In this document: piece by piece, positions 1-12,500 of the stretch
How the letters are laid out: each line of letters begins with the position of its first letter
Position numbering within the stretch: position 1 is the stretch's first letter
Source of the DNA: Gracilaria gracilis
Lineage: Eukaryota; Rhodophyta; Florideophyceae; Gracilariales; Gracilariaceae
DNA length: 64,000 bases
Direction of reading: 5' to 3'
Assembly: GCA_030374805.1 (NCBI GenBank)
Contig: JARGSG010000075.1
Span: forward strand, 248,001 to 312,000
Position numbers and translations under genes: made by a program
The notes under the pieces: model-generated
What the model was told of the DNA's origin: nothing
Seen by the model: the letters and a program-made list of their open reading frames with translations, nothing else
The model's database searches: none

Positions 1-83
1 GGCTAAGCTGTTAGATTGATAGAAAGTTGTACGTCAGAGTAGGGACTTGTACGTGTTTCGTGCGTGTCCCGTAGAATCTAACA
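1..83. repeat. Copia-1 terminal repeat, left copy (3' LTR of the minus-strand element), possibly truncated by the window edge
   Basis: Matches 4740-4822 with one difference near base 55. The right boundary is firm because the copies diverge immediately after the terminal CTAACA. The left boundary may be at base 9 (TGTTAG..., giving a 75-base LTR) or beyond the window. Confidence 0.75.
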
Positions 84-120
84 CACCCCCCGTCGCGCTA
101 GTATCCTACAACATCGAATT

Positions 121-3100
121 TCATTGCCAGGAGTCATGATCGTGACTCGTACTCTGGGATACGTCAATGCTCCATATGCCTTTTCCAAACATTTCATTCA
201 TCCGGAGGGAGTGATTTGCGCTGCGTTTCGTTAACGCATCGGCCATGTTGCTAGTGCCCGGAATCCATGTTATCTGGTCTAGGTCTCCCGATTCAAATGC
301 ATCCCTCATCATGGTTACGGGTTTCCTCAGCCTGAACTCTCGGCATTCATGTAGCGTGGTGATAGTGTCAAATAACGCCTTCGAATCAACAAGGATCTGA
401 TGACCTATGCCGATGTCTGGAAAAATGTCGGAGATGGTCTCCTTCATATCATAACCTCTATCCTCCGCCTCCGAGCAAGCGAGAATCTCTGCTCCGAATG
501 ATGAATATGTCACCCGTCTTTGTTTGGTACTAGTCCAGTAAGTTGGATGAAATACTGCTTCTTCGTTCAGAGCAGCTATGAACTTAAGTCCGGTGATGAC
601 GCCAGTTTGTCCGTAGGTGTTATCATTGTTCGCGTGTGATGCATCCGACATGCTCATTAGTCGCGCGAAAGTGACTCCCATAGGTCTGATGTATTTGATT
701 GTCGGGCTCAGCTGGCATATCTCCTGTGTCATCGCGTTAGCGTTCACCAAATGTTTCACTCTGAGGTTTCCGAGCTCCTGTTTCATACGGGATGTGACGT
801 ACGAGGCTTGGGGAAGTACGGCGGATCCCAGATACATTAGTGTACCTACGAGTGATCGGTATGCTTTCATTTCCTGTTTGGTAGCTCGGTCTTCTCTTTC
901 CCTACGTCGTGTACGCGAGATCTCAATGGGCTATAGGCGTTGCATGTATGCCGTCATAGAGAGCGTGATGTTCATTTCCTCGTCTTCAATAATGTCACAG
1001 CCGGCGAATGATAGCTTCTTCCCGAAGCGAACTTTTCCCACTTTGAATTCGTCCTGCAATTCGCGCATGAATTCAGCGATGCTAGCCTGCGCTCCGGCGA
1101 CTAACAGGTCGTCAACAATCTTGGCGATTACCAGTAAAATGTCGTCACCGTGGTTGCGTTTGACGAAGAGTTGGTTTACTCCGTATACCCTGGATAGTTC
1201 CTATTTACCGAGAATACATGACTCTATGCGTTCGGCCCACTGTCGGCCTGCCTCTACGATTCCGTACGGCAACTTCGCAAGTTTCCATAACACCCCATGC
1301 TTTTCTTTGAACTCGCAAGCCGGACTAACGAATATCTCCCTTGTGATAGGGCCGCTTTGAAGAAAAGCTCCCTTGATATCGGCTACACCGAAGCTGAATC
1401 CGAGGCACAGGGCGACGCTGATTAACAACCTGACGATAATCATATCGGCGTTGGGGCAGTCTTTTCTTATATCGTCTTTGAAGTCGTCTCGGTTCCCGTG
1501 GGTGACAAGACGGGCTTTCAGCTTACGATGACCTTCTTCGTCCTCCTTGACCTTTTAGACGGTATGTGACGATATGAAGTTTGCATCGCGCGGCACGTCC
1601 TTTTCGTCGATCTCTTCGTAGGCGTTTATCCAGTTATCGTCATGCTCTTTATCCACGGCTTTCTGGAGGATCCACGGTGGTGCGAATTGCACTTCTCATG
1701 CTGAGACCTGGCGAGAACCTAACATATCTTGCATGTTCTTAAGTAACTCTTGCTCCCCTGATTTCAGGTTGTGTCGCTCGCTCATCTCTGGTTCCTTGAT
1801 CAGCTCGTCCGTGTAGCTTTCCATGTCTTTCAACACGCGATCTCTGTTCGTGAGAACTGACGTCATAAGAGAAGCTGCGCTCTGCACAACCTGTTCACCC
1901 TCACTCTCCGAGTCAGGTGTTAAGATGAGGTCGATATAATCTTCCATGAGGCCTTCGTAAAGCTCTCGAGCCAGATCGGTGTTGGGACGTAGCCGGATGT
2001 CCTCGTATGCGATCCTAGAAATCTGACTTTTAGGCGTTCTCCTCACTTCAACGAAATGCTTGTGTGCTTTCACCACGATTTCACTGCGCCATTCGTCTTG
2101 CACGTTGTTCGCCGTCGTCTTGAAGTAGAATAAAACTTCGTCGCCGGGTTTTATAGACAATTCTGAGAGATCCGAATGGTCACGACCCTTCATAGGTCGC
2201 TGTAACGCTCTCGTCGCCGACTGTTCCTTATATGCTTCCATCAATTCATTTGTCACAAGGCGCGTCGGTGCTCCTAGAATCGATGGAGCGTAGCCCTTCG
2301 CTAGCTCGAAAGAGCTCAGGACCTTTGAACCGCTGAAGTAATTTGAGAGGAACGTGGCTCGAGACAGTATGGTTTTATCTGTACCGATTGTCTTTTCTTT
2401 TTCCAGCCGTTCGAGTATGCTTTTTATCACTCCGTTCTTCCTTTCCACGACGCCGGTCTTATTGTATCGTCTAAGGGGTCGAGCTTTGAAAGTGATTTCG
2501 TGACCAGATAGGAACCTTCTCACTTCACGACAATTGTATTCGTCGTCTGCTGACATAGCCTTTGGAGATCCGTGTCGGTTTAGCCATTCCGTTTCCAGTA
2601 AGGAGATCGCTGTACGAGCTTCTCGATTATCTGCAATGACTGTCTCGGAGTACTCTGTTCCCCAATCCACAATATGTAAGACTAAGTACTTTGTATTCCG
2701 TATAGTGCAGAACATATAGTCAACCTGTACTTCCACGTTAAACGCTTCATTAACATGTGTGATGGAGATCTTCTTTGATGGTAGCGGTATGCCAGATTCG
2801 GCACATATGACACAATTCCGAGATACCCAACGTGCTTCCTGTCTTATTTCCTCAGGATCTTTACCAGCTCGCTCGCATATTGCGACAATCTCTTCGGGAT
2901 GTGCATGAGTAAGCCTGTGGAGTCTCTTGACAAGTGTGCTTGGCCTCGTATTCTCAACGTTCGTTGAAAGGAGATTCTTCATAGTTGGTGTGATTAAGAG
3001 GTGAGCCCTCGCGTCATATATCGTGTTGGATGCGATATAGAGTGCAAGCGTACGCGGTCCTTTATCCATCGGGCTTTTGATCGTGATTGTCGCGGGATCT

Positions 3101-3400
3101 TTAGAAAAATATGTCACGCTGAATCGCTTCACGTCCAGACCGATGGTCAGCGGAGATTCGTCATCGAATAGATCAAAAGTCAGGTCAATCAGTTGATTGT
3201 TCATATCTTGGATCGGTAGTGTCCATGAACAATTGATCTTCTTACAATGCACGCAGTTGTGTCCCCAACCACGGCGATAGGTTGATCTCGGCTTACATGG
3301 TTCGAACTTCATGTTCCGCGCGTCACAGAGCATTAGTGCCGCAGTAATTCCCCCAGAGGATATTGGGCTACCCTCGTCGAGTATGGGATTCGGGTCGGTA
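121..3400 (-). pseudogene. Copia-1 pol: protease remnant, integrase, RT, RNase H
   Basis: One reading frame carries the whole region on the minus strand. It is open from about 3400 to 1699, then broken by stops at 1696 (TGA), about 1555 (TAA), 1201 and about 928. From the N-terminus there is a protease-like PILDEGSPIS stretch. Next is an HHCC integrase zinc site (LHRLTHAH, then NCVIC) and an integrase core with Asp in VQVDYMF, Asp in SADDEYN and Glu in GVVERKNG. RT follows with VADIKGAFLQSG (catalytic Asp) and IVDDLLVAG (the YVDD-box equivalent). RNase H has FGAEILA and LVDSKALFDT. This integrase and RNase H style resembles the copia lineage of fungi and algae rather than plant Tnt1 types. 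Gag lies in a different frame. Point stops with the frame preserved suggest decay by base substitution. Confidence 0.88.
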
Positions 3401-3419
3401 TAGGGCTTACCGGAATCCC

Positions 3420-4643
3420 TTATCGAAAATACTGCTTCTTCTTATCTCTCGGCGCTTTGTCATTCTGTGCCTTGTCACCATGATTACGCCTGAATTGCAC
3501 ACCGTTATCGCCTTTCTCGTTTGGCGAGCCCGCATATTTCCTGAAATTGTCTCCTGTAGGTTGTGTTCCGCTTGATTCCTGCGACTTCTTGTTGACTTCG
3601 TGCGTGCCCTTATCACCTTCGTAATCCCGTTTGCGTTTACGGTTCTTCTTGAAGCTCTTATTAGAGTTCAAGTACGATTTCGTAGATGCCTCGGGCTTGG
3701 ATTCGTCCTTCTGCATATCTTCAAGGTCTTTTTCTTCTAAGCCCGCCTCCTCTAATGCACAGATTGCATCTTGTAGGCCGATCCATGAGCACAGCTCCTC
3801 ACAGCTATAGAGCTTCTCGTGTTGTAAGATAGCGGCTTCTACAGCGATGATTCATTTAGCACATGACGTCTTATCGGAGTCGTCCAAAGCTCCTATCTTT
3901 TCTGACTTCATGACGTCCTTAATCTTATTTATTCTCGCTCTCGAGATGGAGATGACGGACGTATCTTGTGAGCTCCTATTCTTCGCCGACACTACCAAGT
4001 TAGTAATGATGTTCGTAAAAGTTTGTGAGAACAGGGCGGCGTTAAGGATGAGTATAATCGCAAAGTTCTGGCTGTCGCTGGAGTCCTTCGCTGCTTTCGT
4101 GAGATTTAGATAAGAGAGAGCGGGACCCGCGAATCGTTCGAAGTAAGAGAAGATTGATTCCCCAGCTCTACGCTTGCAGCAAGTAACTTCTTTGTATAGG
4201 CGTACGATTCTCCTGAGCCTATCTACTGTAGAATCACGTGCTACGAGGTTGATAATCTTCTTTATAACTTCAATCTGATTGATCGTAGTATCCTCCGAGA
4301 GAGGTGTCAATACCAATTCGCCTGTACGGACGGCTTTCTTCACAAGTTCTTTTTTAGAAAACTCTAAAGAGAGGTATAATCGCATTCCCAACGTGGCAGC
4401 TGCTCCTTTGGCGCGTGAGTCTCCGCCTTTAGCGCAAGCCTGAAGGGACTCTGTCCATTCGTGTACAGCCTCGCGCCATAGCAACTTGTCAGTGTCGGAT
4501 CGTAGACGCGGTGGTACCAAGATGTTGCTTGGAGAGAGATCCTCTCCTGAGCCCATCACTTTGGCTTGAGCATCCGACATAGAGTGGACGTTCATACGTG
4601 CGCGGTAGGGAGAGGATGGTTCACAAAAAACAAACGTTGACAC
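3420..4643 (-). pseudogene. Copia-1 gag
   Basis: A 263-residue ORF (4643-3852) continues in the same frame after one TGA at 3852 into a lysine-rich tail ending at 3420. The first part has a helical copia Gag character (LLWREAVHEWTESLQACAKG, VARDSTVDRLRRIVRLYKEV). The tail is basic (KKNRKRKRDYEG). No CCHC zinc knuckle is visible. The TGA sits where AAACGAATC would read through, so a CpG C-to-T change is the simplest cause. Capsid function is inferred from position upstream of pol. The end of gag and the start of pol are in different frames, which could be programmed frameshifting or decay. Confidence 0.75.
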
Positions 4644-4739
4644 AGAGGTCTACCGGAGCTCTCTCTCGGGAGCTCCGGGGATAATCGATGTGCCTTTGTA
4701 TACGGATACTCAGCGATCTTTGGGATACTGATGACGTAT

Positions 4740-4822
4740 GGCTAAGCTGTTAGATTGATAGAAAGTTGTACGTCAGAGTAGGGACTTGTACGTGGTTCGT
4801 GCGTGTCCCGTAGAATCTAACA
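4740..4822. repeat. Copia-1 terminal repeat, right copy (5' LTR of the minus-strand element)
   Basis: Direct repeat of bases 1-83. The inner 75 bases (4748-4822) have TGTTAGATT...AATCTAACA inverted ends. The shared GGCTAAGC before it may be part of a longer LTR. No obvious TGG-initiated primer binding site lies next to it on the minus strand. Confidence 0.75.
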
Positions 4823-7210
4823 ACTATACCCGTTCACAGGTGGACAAACTTTGTTTCACTAGTTTCTCCATTTACGATTGAGACAGAGTTCCACCTTCTC
4901 ATCACCACTTGAGATGAAACCCCTACACCAATGACTAAGTGTACATATATATATAAAGTGTAGAACACCATTTTTCTTAAAGGTTATAATAAAAAGGGAT
5001 AGAATCGCTGTTTCCGTACGTCGTAAATCAGAGCAACCAGTAAGACCCTTTCGCTCTTGGAACCCAAATGATTTTACACAGTAAAAGATGCAATCTACTT
5101 AACCGAAACTTCAATAAGATTTTAATGCAGCAACACAGTATCCCCCTTAGGCAACAACAAATTTCTTGGTATTATTAGCTTTTGAGTATTCATCAACAAA
5201 TGATTCCTCCATTTCCAAATATACAAATTTTGTATCATCAGTAAGCCAGCCAAGATTTTTGGTTTCCAGTAAATGAATTTGAACAGTAAATGGAAGAATA
5301 ATTCTGGCCGTTGAGTAGATATTATCTGTCGCTCTTTGTCTAAATTTTTCAACGGGCTATGAAAACCACCAAATTTAGGATGGTTATTTTTCAATTTGCC
5401 TGAAGCTAACCAAAGTTTGTGCAAGAAGTCCATTTCTAACAGCGGTTTGGGCCAACAAACACGAAGCTCTAACAAATCTCTACATTTGGCGATATGAAGA
5501 GCAAACTGGCCTTGACGTACTTCGGATGGTAAAAAAATTACGCATGTTAGCATTTTCCGAGTTGTAGAGGAATCCATCCATTGCGAGAAAATGTTTAGTG
5601 GCCTAAATTCATTCGGCTGGAGGACAAGATATAGCCCTTCTCTTCCAGCCGTATCTATTTTCTCTTCTGTAGAAATCTACGATTTAGCTGCTACGAAACA
5701 TGTTTTGCGTACAAGTTAGGTGTTAGGTCAAATAATATAGAGCAAAGGAAAAACTGTTCACACACTTTTTCCTACGATGGTCGTAATCCTTACGAAATAG
5801 GTAGTGTTGTGCGCAAAAGGTGCTAAGCTTATGCTATTGAAACGTGGCTCAGATTCTCGAACTAGTTTGGGTTTTTCTGTACCAGTAAGTTCTTCTTTTT
5901 CAAATTTCTGACGGAGCAGTTTCATCGCCGGAGAATCGTTGAAGAGCTTCGGCCCATTGGTGAGGTTACGATGTCGAACACAGTTGTGCAAAATATGGGT
6001 AGGTGCATCAACGCAGAGAAAGTGGAAAAGGCTCTGAGTGTCCTTTAAACGCTTTTGGAATCCAATCAGGATTCTTAGTGTTGCAAAATCATTCTGTGCT
6101 AGCGGCCTAGATTTTTGGTAGTTATGCTGAATCCCATGCTGCGTCTAAAAAGCATCTATTCATCATGACAAACAAGTAATTTACATATTTTAACCTTTGA
6201 CCTGACGTGAGAAATTCGAATTTGGACTGTATTCCCTATTAATATCAGGCTTTGTCTTTACGCTCAAAACGTGAGAGCAAAGTTGTATCCATCATAAAAG
6301 GGATCTAATTTCACTTCAAGTGTATCAGGCTTGCCTTAAAGTACAAAAAAGAAACAGTAGTAAAAGAAAAGCTCAAAAATGATGCGACCATCTTTCGCGA
6401 TCAGCATAAATTTTCTTTGTCGAAAACAATACTTTGAGGAGAAACGAATACACATCTAATCTCAACTCCAGCTCATCTTCAGGACTAGTGACAATGATCA
6501 TTAATTTACGAAAGGACATTACAGAAGACAAAAGTATAAGCTCCGACATTCGGCCACGCTCTCCATGAAATATTGACGTAATAGATTCTAAAAATGTTGC
6601 GACTCGGGCATAAAACGTCAATTTTAAATGCTCTTTAACTTTTGCTAATGTACTCGAACACTTTTTTTTGTTTTTATACCTTCCTTTCCAATGAATTTCT
6701 GTCTTGTCTGACGTTGGAAAAAGTACAATAGACAAGATATTGCTTGCTTTTTATGCCACAATACTTTTCGCCATCGAATGAGAGCTACGATGAGGAAGTA
6801 AGGAGGAAACAGTATCTGTGGGATACTTCAGGATAACACACATAAACGACCTTTACTGCTTAAAACCCAAAGATAGCACGTGTATTTATTACCTGCCATA
6901 AAAAACGTATAGCGCATCTTCCATAGTAGTAGTCCTTAGAGAAAAGTACGTACCGTAATTTGGAGCATGACCCTATTTACACATCCAATGAAACACCCAA
7001 AACCAAGTGATAGTTTCCCAAGTGACACATCTGTGAATAACAATATGTTTTATATAAAGCACGGCTCCATATTTCAGGAGTCCATGTTTTGTAGTGGGAT
7101 TTTTTTTGTTCTCAGAATCTACATCGAATCGACCGCGGTTCTCTGTCACGATTTGCATGCCGATTCCTGTTACAGCCAAAGCCTCTCAACATCATGATAC
7201 TGCGTTTATC
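4823..7210. other. AT-rich stretch between Copia-1 and the Harbinger relic
   Basis: Low-GC DNA. Apart from the minus-strand ORF at 5122-5577 and short flanking minus-strand ORFs (5758-5991, 6373-6735) I see no recognisable gene, repeat or RNA. The short ORFs may be exons or decayed exons of one minus-strand gene, but no consistent splice chain could be read. Confidence 0.4.
5122..5577 (-). CDS. Hypothetical protein, 151 aa, possibly the companion ORF of a Harbinger-type element
   Basis: Open frame of 151 codons in AT-rich DNA, with the frame also open a little upstream. The N-terminal half (TCVIFLPSEVRQGQFALHI, LELRVCWPKPLLEMDFLHK) looks like a compact beta-rich fold with conserved-looking prolines and tryptophans. 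The C-terminal half is aromatic and hydrophobic. I do not recognise a named family. It points away from the Harbinger-like transposase at 7211-8047, and PIF/Harbinger elements usually carry a second ORF, so it could be that partner. This rests on position only. It could also be a host exon or a chance ORF. Confidence 0.35.
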   Translation of the reverse strand: MDSSTTRKMLTCVIFLPSEVRQGQFALHIAKCRDLLELRVCWPKPLLEMDFLHKLWLASGKLKNNHPKFGGFHSPLKNLDKERQIISTQRPELFFHLLFKFIYWKPKILAGLLMIQNLYIWKWRNHLLMNTQKLIIPRNLLLPKGDTVLLH

Positions 7211-8047
7211 CGAAATACTCCTGGGTTGACACTACGGAATGCTGATCGCCGTTCCAAGTCAACGTTCGGGGTAAGTCCGTATATTTGTTCTATAGTCTGG
7301 GTCAGAATGATTAGATTGGATTCCGAATATGGTACTACAATAAACCAACATCATTTGATTTGGGGACCACTATATTTGAAGCAATAAGCAATATTACAGG
7401 AGCCGATGAGAAAGCTCTACGGATATGGACCAAAAGGATTATCATCTTGCTTTCTAGTCTGAACGATGTGAGTTTAAGTTGAATTTCTATACATTTATTT
7501 GCAATGTTCTTAACCATTTTGTGCAGATAAATTGGAAAACCGTTTACTTGATACCTCAGACAATACAAGCAAAATATATCTTACCGTAGATGCAACAGAT
7601 TGTCAAGTACAGGATCCATCTCCATTCAGCAGTAAATGGTTTTCGCATATATCCCAATCCACCCGTTTAAGATATGAACATGGGGTTTTTATTGAAAATG
7701 GATATTTGGTTTGGGTTCATGGGCCATTTCCCTTTGGAGAGTACCCTGGCGATAAAATATCTAAATTGGGCATGGAAAATGCTTTGCTGAAGAATGAGTT
7801 GGTCATAGCCAATGATGGGTATCAAGACGAGAAATGTGTAACACCAGCAGATAATCTGGCGCTTCTCGGGTATAACCAGTCTCGAATTCGAGCAAGGCAT
7901 GAAACAGTGATGCGAAGATTGAAGCAATTTAACTCGTTGTCTTACGTCTACAGACACAAACTGGATTTCCATTCTTTCTGTTTTCTAGCTGTTGCTCAGA
8001 TAAATTCCCTTTCTCTCTATTATGAGAGCCCTTTGTTCGATCTGTAG
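7211..8047 (+). pseudogene. Harbinger-like (DDE_Tnp_4-type) transposase, decayed, with one intron
   Basis: The C-terminal catalytic part (7532-8047) is very recognisable. It has VDATD (first Asp), SPFSSKWFSH, LRYEHGVFIENGYLVWVHGP and GPFPFGEYPGD, then ANDGYQDE (second Asp), RARHETVMRRLKQF (Glu), and a C-terminus FHSFCFLAVAQ...SPLFDL. This is the signature layout of PIF/Harbinger-like nucleases. Upstream, FGVSPYICSIVW and HHLIWGPLYLK are the usual N-terminal helix, then ADEKALRIWTKRI in the next frame. A 59-base GT-AG intron lies at 7468-7526, just before the residues corresponding to the family's I-x-WENR motif. A frame change near 7383 and a one-base loss just after the intron mean the gene no longer encodes a full protein. 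No terminal inverted repeats were identified. Confidence 0.82.
7468..7526 (+). other. Spliceosomal-type intron in the Harbinger-like transposase relic
   Basis: Starts GTGAGT after AACGAT and ends TTTTGTGCAG, with TTCTTAAC about 14 bases before the end as a plausible branch site. Removing it joins two segments that both match the transposase family. Its 59-base length suggests a host with short introns. Confidence 0.6.
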
Positions 8048-9523
8048 AAGTTTTAGAGTGTAATTTTGTTCATACTCAACATTAGCAGAATGTGACAGGT
8101 AGTATTATCTGCCACTCGCTTTAAAGCCAAACTGTTTCCTTGATGATAATGGAGTATTTTCAGGTAAAGTGTTGAAACTATACTATTCACCAACAATTCT
8201 AATAGAAATGATTCTTATGTAAAGGAGAATGCCCATGTGTCGTGTACGAGCACGCATAAAATTTCATTCGTTCTTCAAGATCTTCGCTACAATATATAAC
8301 TTTGCCTCCGTTCACAAAAGTTTTGCAGTTGATAATAGCTAATTCCAAATGATTATTAAGGAGTCTAAGATGTTCAACTTTGCTGTTTCTGCTTTCAATT
8401 AGAGTTCTATGTTTGTACGACGTTTTGTTTTAATACTCAGCTAACTTATGTTCTGAGCCTTAGCTTGTAGCAAAGAATTATACTATACTGCGGCTAAACA
8501 GCTTAACAGTTTTTTGAAACAGGAACTACTCGTTATAATTGTGCTACATGTACTATATTATTTTTTTTCTGCGTGTTAATACATAGGTCAAACGTTACGA
8601 ATACATTAAGGGTCTGAACGTAAGATTCATTGTTCATTGTTCGTAAAAGGTAAGAGGTAACAGTTAGGTTTACAAACGCTATTTTCCGCGTGCTCCAGCA
8701 GACAGCTTCCAGCATTTCTTTTCCTGCAGTGCACTGATTGTGTCACTCACCGCTTTCAGCCGCTTGGTAGGGTTTGACACTTTACGTCCGATTCAAAGAA
8801 GAAACGTGGGCGCTTGAGTGATCAGAACGTGGCTGATGCGCCTCAGCAAACGCAGTCGCTCACGAACGTCAAGTTTTCTCCACCGATGGCTGCTCTGTAT
8901 CTTTAGGACAAGTGCTTCATCTTCGATGGCTTCTTACTGGTGCTCGGTTCCATTTGAACTTGATTGAAGCCAGCGTCGGTGTTATCGGAATGCTAAGTTT
9001 GGCGGTCAAAAATGACCGAATTAAAACGAACGAAAAACCGGTGAACTTATCGAAATATGAAAGTGCTAATTTCCGAAAATATTTCCACCTTTCTACTTGT
9101 GCTTGTTTTTTTTGAAAGAATTATTTCAAATTGTTTCCATCTTTGCTAGTTTGGATGGAAAGGGAACTAGCATACTTCTTTCGTTTATGGTAGTTCCGCA
9201 GCACAATGTAAGTGTGTTAGTGTCACCTACGTTCATGTATACGGCGGCGGATACCGAGATAGACACTTAGATAGCAACATAAATAGCTGTTTATCGAATA
9301 GGAATAGGAGTGTACAAATAGATCGAATAACTTTTCAGTTTGTGGAGATCGGTTCACTAGTCAACACCTTTCACATCAGGCATTCGTATACTAAATATAT
9401 GAAGCGCCTTCAAATCACGTGCAATCATCCCCATCACTCTGTCCCACCGTCCGTGCGCCATATTACGCTCCCCACTACGTACCCCCAATACTCTCCAACA
9501 CCCCCCCCCCAACCTTCTCCGAT
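8048..9523. other. Intergenic, AT-rich, no feature recognised
   Basis: Only short ORFs with no family resemblance. It contains no clear repeat, tRNA or palindrome that I could identify by reading. The left end of the putative KDZ-type element would be expected near its right edge, but no inverted repeat was found. Confidence 0.4.
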
Positions 9524-12500
9524 ATGCCCAACTGCTGCTTTGAAGGCTGTCCCTTCTTCGCCCGCACCATCCCCGCCATCCAAAGGCACCAGAGGAGATG
9601 CCTCAATCGCCTCAACCCAAACAAGCGTTTCCTCTCCCCAGGCGGAGGCCTCATCCACTTTCCCCCACGCATCAAGCGTCACAAGTCTACCTCCCACCTC
9701 CATACACCTCCCCCTCCCACAAACTGCCCTTCCGACAACGTCTTCATCGCAAAGGACGACTTCTACACCACCAGCAACTCTCCATCTCCCTCCACACCCA
9801 GGACGCCTACCACATCGCCACCACCCCCGTCTGCTCCATCTTCCCCTCCCCTTTTCTCCCTCCTCCCCCTTTCTTCCCCCTCCTCAACAACCCCCACCTC
9901 GAACGCCTGGTCCTCTACACCTCTTCCATCGCCTCCTCCCTCGGCCTCCGAAAGGCTGACGAACTCATCTCCCTCCTTCACGACCCCACCTTTTCCAAAT
10001 CCGCCTTCCCTAACGCCGTCTCCTCCGCCCCCTAGTGTCTCAAACTTCAAACAGACCTCTTCCAACACCAAGTCAGCAACATCGGCTTCGTTCCCACCAC
10101 CCTTTCCGACCCACAGCAGCTCTTCTCCACCACCATCTTCCGAAAAGACCCCATCCAGGTGCTCAAACAACAAATCGCCCTCGCACACTTCCGCAACACC
10201 TTCTTCCACCCCGTATCCCACACAAGCTCTCCCGATTTCGCCCACCCCATGGCCTCCACCCTCGGAAAAGAAGCAGTTCCTGCCCTCAAAGTTGCAATCA
10301 TGCACTCCTCCAACGACTTCTGCATCTGGCACACCCCCGACTCCACCGTTATCGACTCCTTCTTCGGCTTGGTCCAAATCTACTCCGACAAGTCCTCCAT
10401 CTCCCTCAAATCCTCTTCCATCACCTCCTACACCTTTCACATCACCCTTCTCAACTTCTCCGATGCCTTCCGTCGCAAGTGCATCACCGAACACCTCACC
10501 CTTCTCAGATACTTGCCAACCTCCTTCCTCCCAACCAACCCCTTCCAAGACAACGACTCCATCCCTCAAACCTCCTCTCACATCCCCCGCCACACCAAAA
10601 TGGAACTCATTCAGCTCTCCATCTCCAGCCTCCTCGGCCCCCTTTTCTCCTCCGGGCTCAACGGCTTCCCCTTCCGTGACGCCCATGGCGTTCTCCGCCA
10701 CTGTCACCCAATCATCGCCAGCTACTGCGCCGACATCTCCGAAGCAAAAGACATCCTCGCCATCTCCCACGGAACCCGCCCCCAACACCCTTGTCATAGA
10801 TGCACCGACTCCCACACAGACCTCCCACTACACATTCAATCTCCCCCGAACTCAGCACCAGACCCTCGCCGCACGCAAATCACACTACACTCTCCTCCAA
10901 CAATCACAAGACGCTCTCCTCGCTCGTAAGCCCAGAATCTCCCGCAACACAAAGGAAAAAGCCCTTGAAGCCCTCCACTCCCTCACCCTCGCAAATTACT
11001 CATCCCTCTTCGAACCATACCCTCTTCTCAAAATCACCCCACTCCTTTCCCCTAACAACATTTACACCTTCGAATTACTCCACAACTTCCGCCTCGGCGT
11101 CTCCGAGCTCATCAAGCTCGCCGCCATCGAGAGACTCCGCTCAGGAGCACTCTTCACCACCCCCCGTTCCTCCAAGTCCCGTCGCCCCTTCAACTCCGTC
11201 CGCAATTCCATCCTCAAACATTCGAACACCATCCTCTCTGCCATCGAAAAGCACTCCCCCGCAAACGGACTCCACATCGACTTCTCCACTTCCAACAACG
11301 ATGAAACTTTCAACGGTTTCTTCACTACCGACGACATGCGTGGTACGCTCGAAGCAAAAGACTACCGCGCACTCGACATAGTCCTCCCCTTCATCGGCGC
11401 CTTCTTCGACCGATGCTGTGAGGAAGTCGATTCAGCTCCCATCACTTCCGTCTTCTCCAAGTACTCAGACCTCCTCCTCGCCTCCATGCGATACAACACC
11501 TTCATCGAATAGACCAAAGCCCCCCTCACCGACCTTCACAACCAAATCCGCTCCTTCAAGCGCACAGCCGTACTCGTCCTCGGACCCCACCACACTTCCA
11601 GCCTCGGATCCCTCAAGTTCCACCTCCTCGATCACATTTTCGAGGACATTTGCCGCTCCGGAGGTCTCCACTTCAATGATGCCGGCATATTCGAGCACGC
11701 CCACACCCTCTTCAAGTCCCACTACTGCAAAACCTCAAAGTGCAGGTCCACCGCACATCAAGAAACCATTCGTGCCATCCACCGCTGCAACGCCATCAAG
11801 GACTGGAATCCCGTCTCCACAAACCCTTCCATCATCTCCTCCTCCCCTGGCCTCGCTTCCCCCCTCCAATCCCAAGAACCCGGTTTCGTCCGTGATAGCA
11901 AACACATCTCCTTCGCTGGCCTAATCACTGCCCACAAATTCATTCGCTCCAATCTTCACCACCCTCAGAAATCTTTTCATGACCTCTACCCCCCCGATAC
12001 CCTATCCATTCTCGCACAATTCGGTAGAGACGCCCTCCCATCTTTCATCACTCTCTCTCTCGAAGGCCTACAACTCACTGACAACTCCCTCCCCTCCTTC
12101 AGGCTCGACTCACCATAGTCAACTCCGCTTACGTCGTCTGCGGTGATATCCCTCGACAACTACATCACAGAACGAAACGAGCTCACCCTCTAGGATCCTC
12201 CCGTTCCCATCATTGAACGAATGTTTGCCTCTCCCTCCTTCGGCCCATCCAAGCCCCCAAAGTTCTCCCACGTTCTCGTCGCCCGCTCCACCTCCCCCTC
12301 CAAATCCATCGTTTGGGTCTGCAAACTCATCTCCCTTCTCCGTTTTGCCCTTCCTTCTTCAACTTCTTCTCCCAAAGAGTTCGCCTTCGTCCAGTTCATG
12401 GAACTCGTCCCACCCAGCGACGACGTCGATCTCACCCTCAACTGCGTTTGCCTCCGATGGGCAACAGACGACGAACATAACCACACCATCCACCCAGTTT

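Larger units (their letters stand above)
1..4822 (-). mobile_element. Copia-1: decayed Ty1/copia LTR retrotransposon, minus strand
   Basis: A direct repeat of 83 bases at 1-83 and 4740-4822 (one mismatch seen) brackets gag and pol on the minus strand in the order gag, protease, integrase, reverse transcriptase, RNase H. Integrase before RT is the defining Ty1/copia order. The inner part of the repeat has inverted ends (TGTTAGATT / AATCTAACA), as LTRs do. The left copy touches the window edge, so the true LTR may be longer and the target-site duplication cannot be read. Coding is interrupted by several in-frame stops and one gag-pol frame change, so the copy is not autonomous. Confidence 0.88.

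Noticed and set aside
617-1360. Plus-strand ORF of 247 codons
   Set aside because: Antisense shadow of the Copia-1 RT/RNase H region, with no domain resemblance.
9763-10815. Minus-strand 350-codon Gly/Glu/Val-rich ORF
   Set aside because: Produced by the C/T-rich coding strand of the KDZ-like transposase read in reverse; low-complexity and without motifs.
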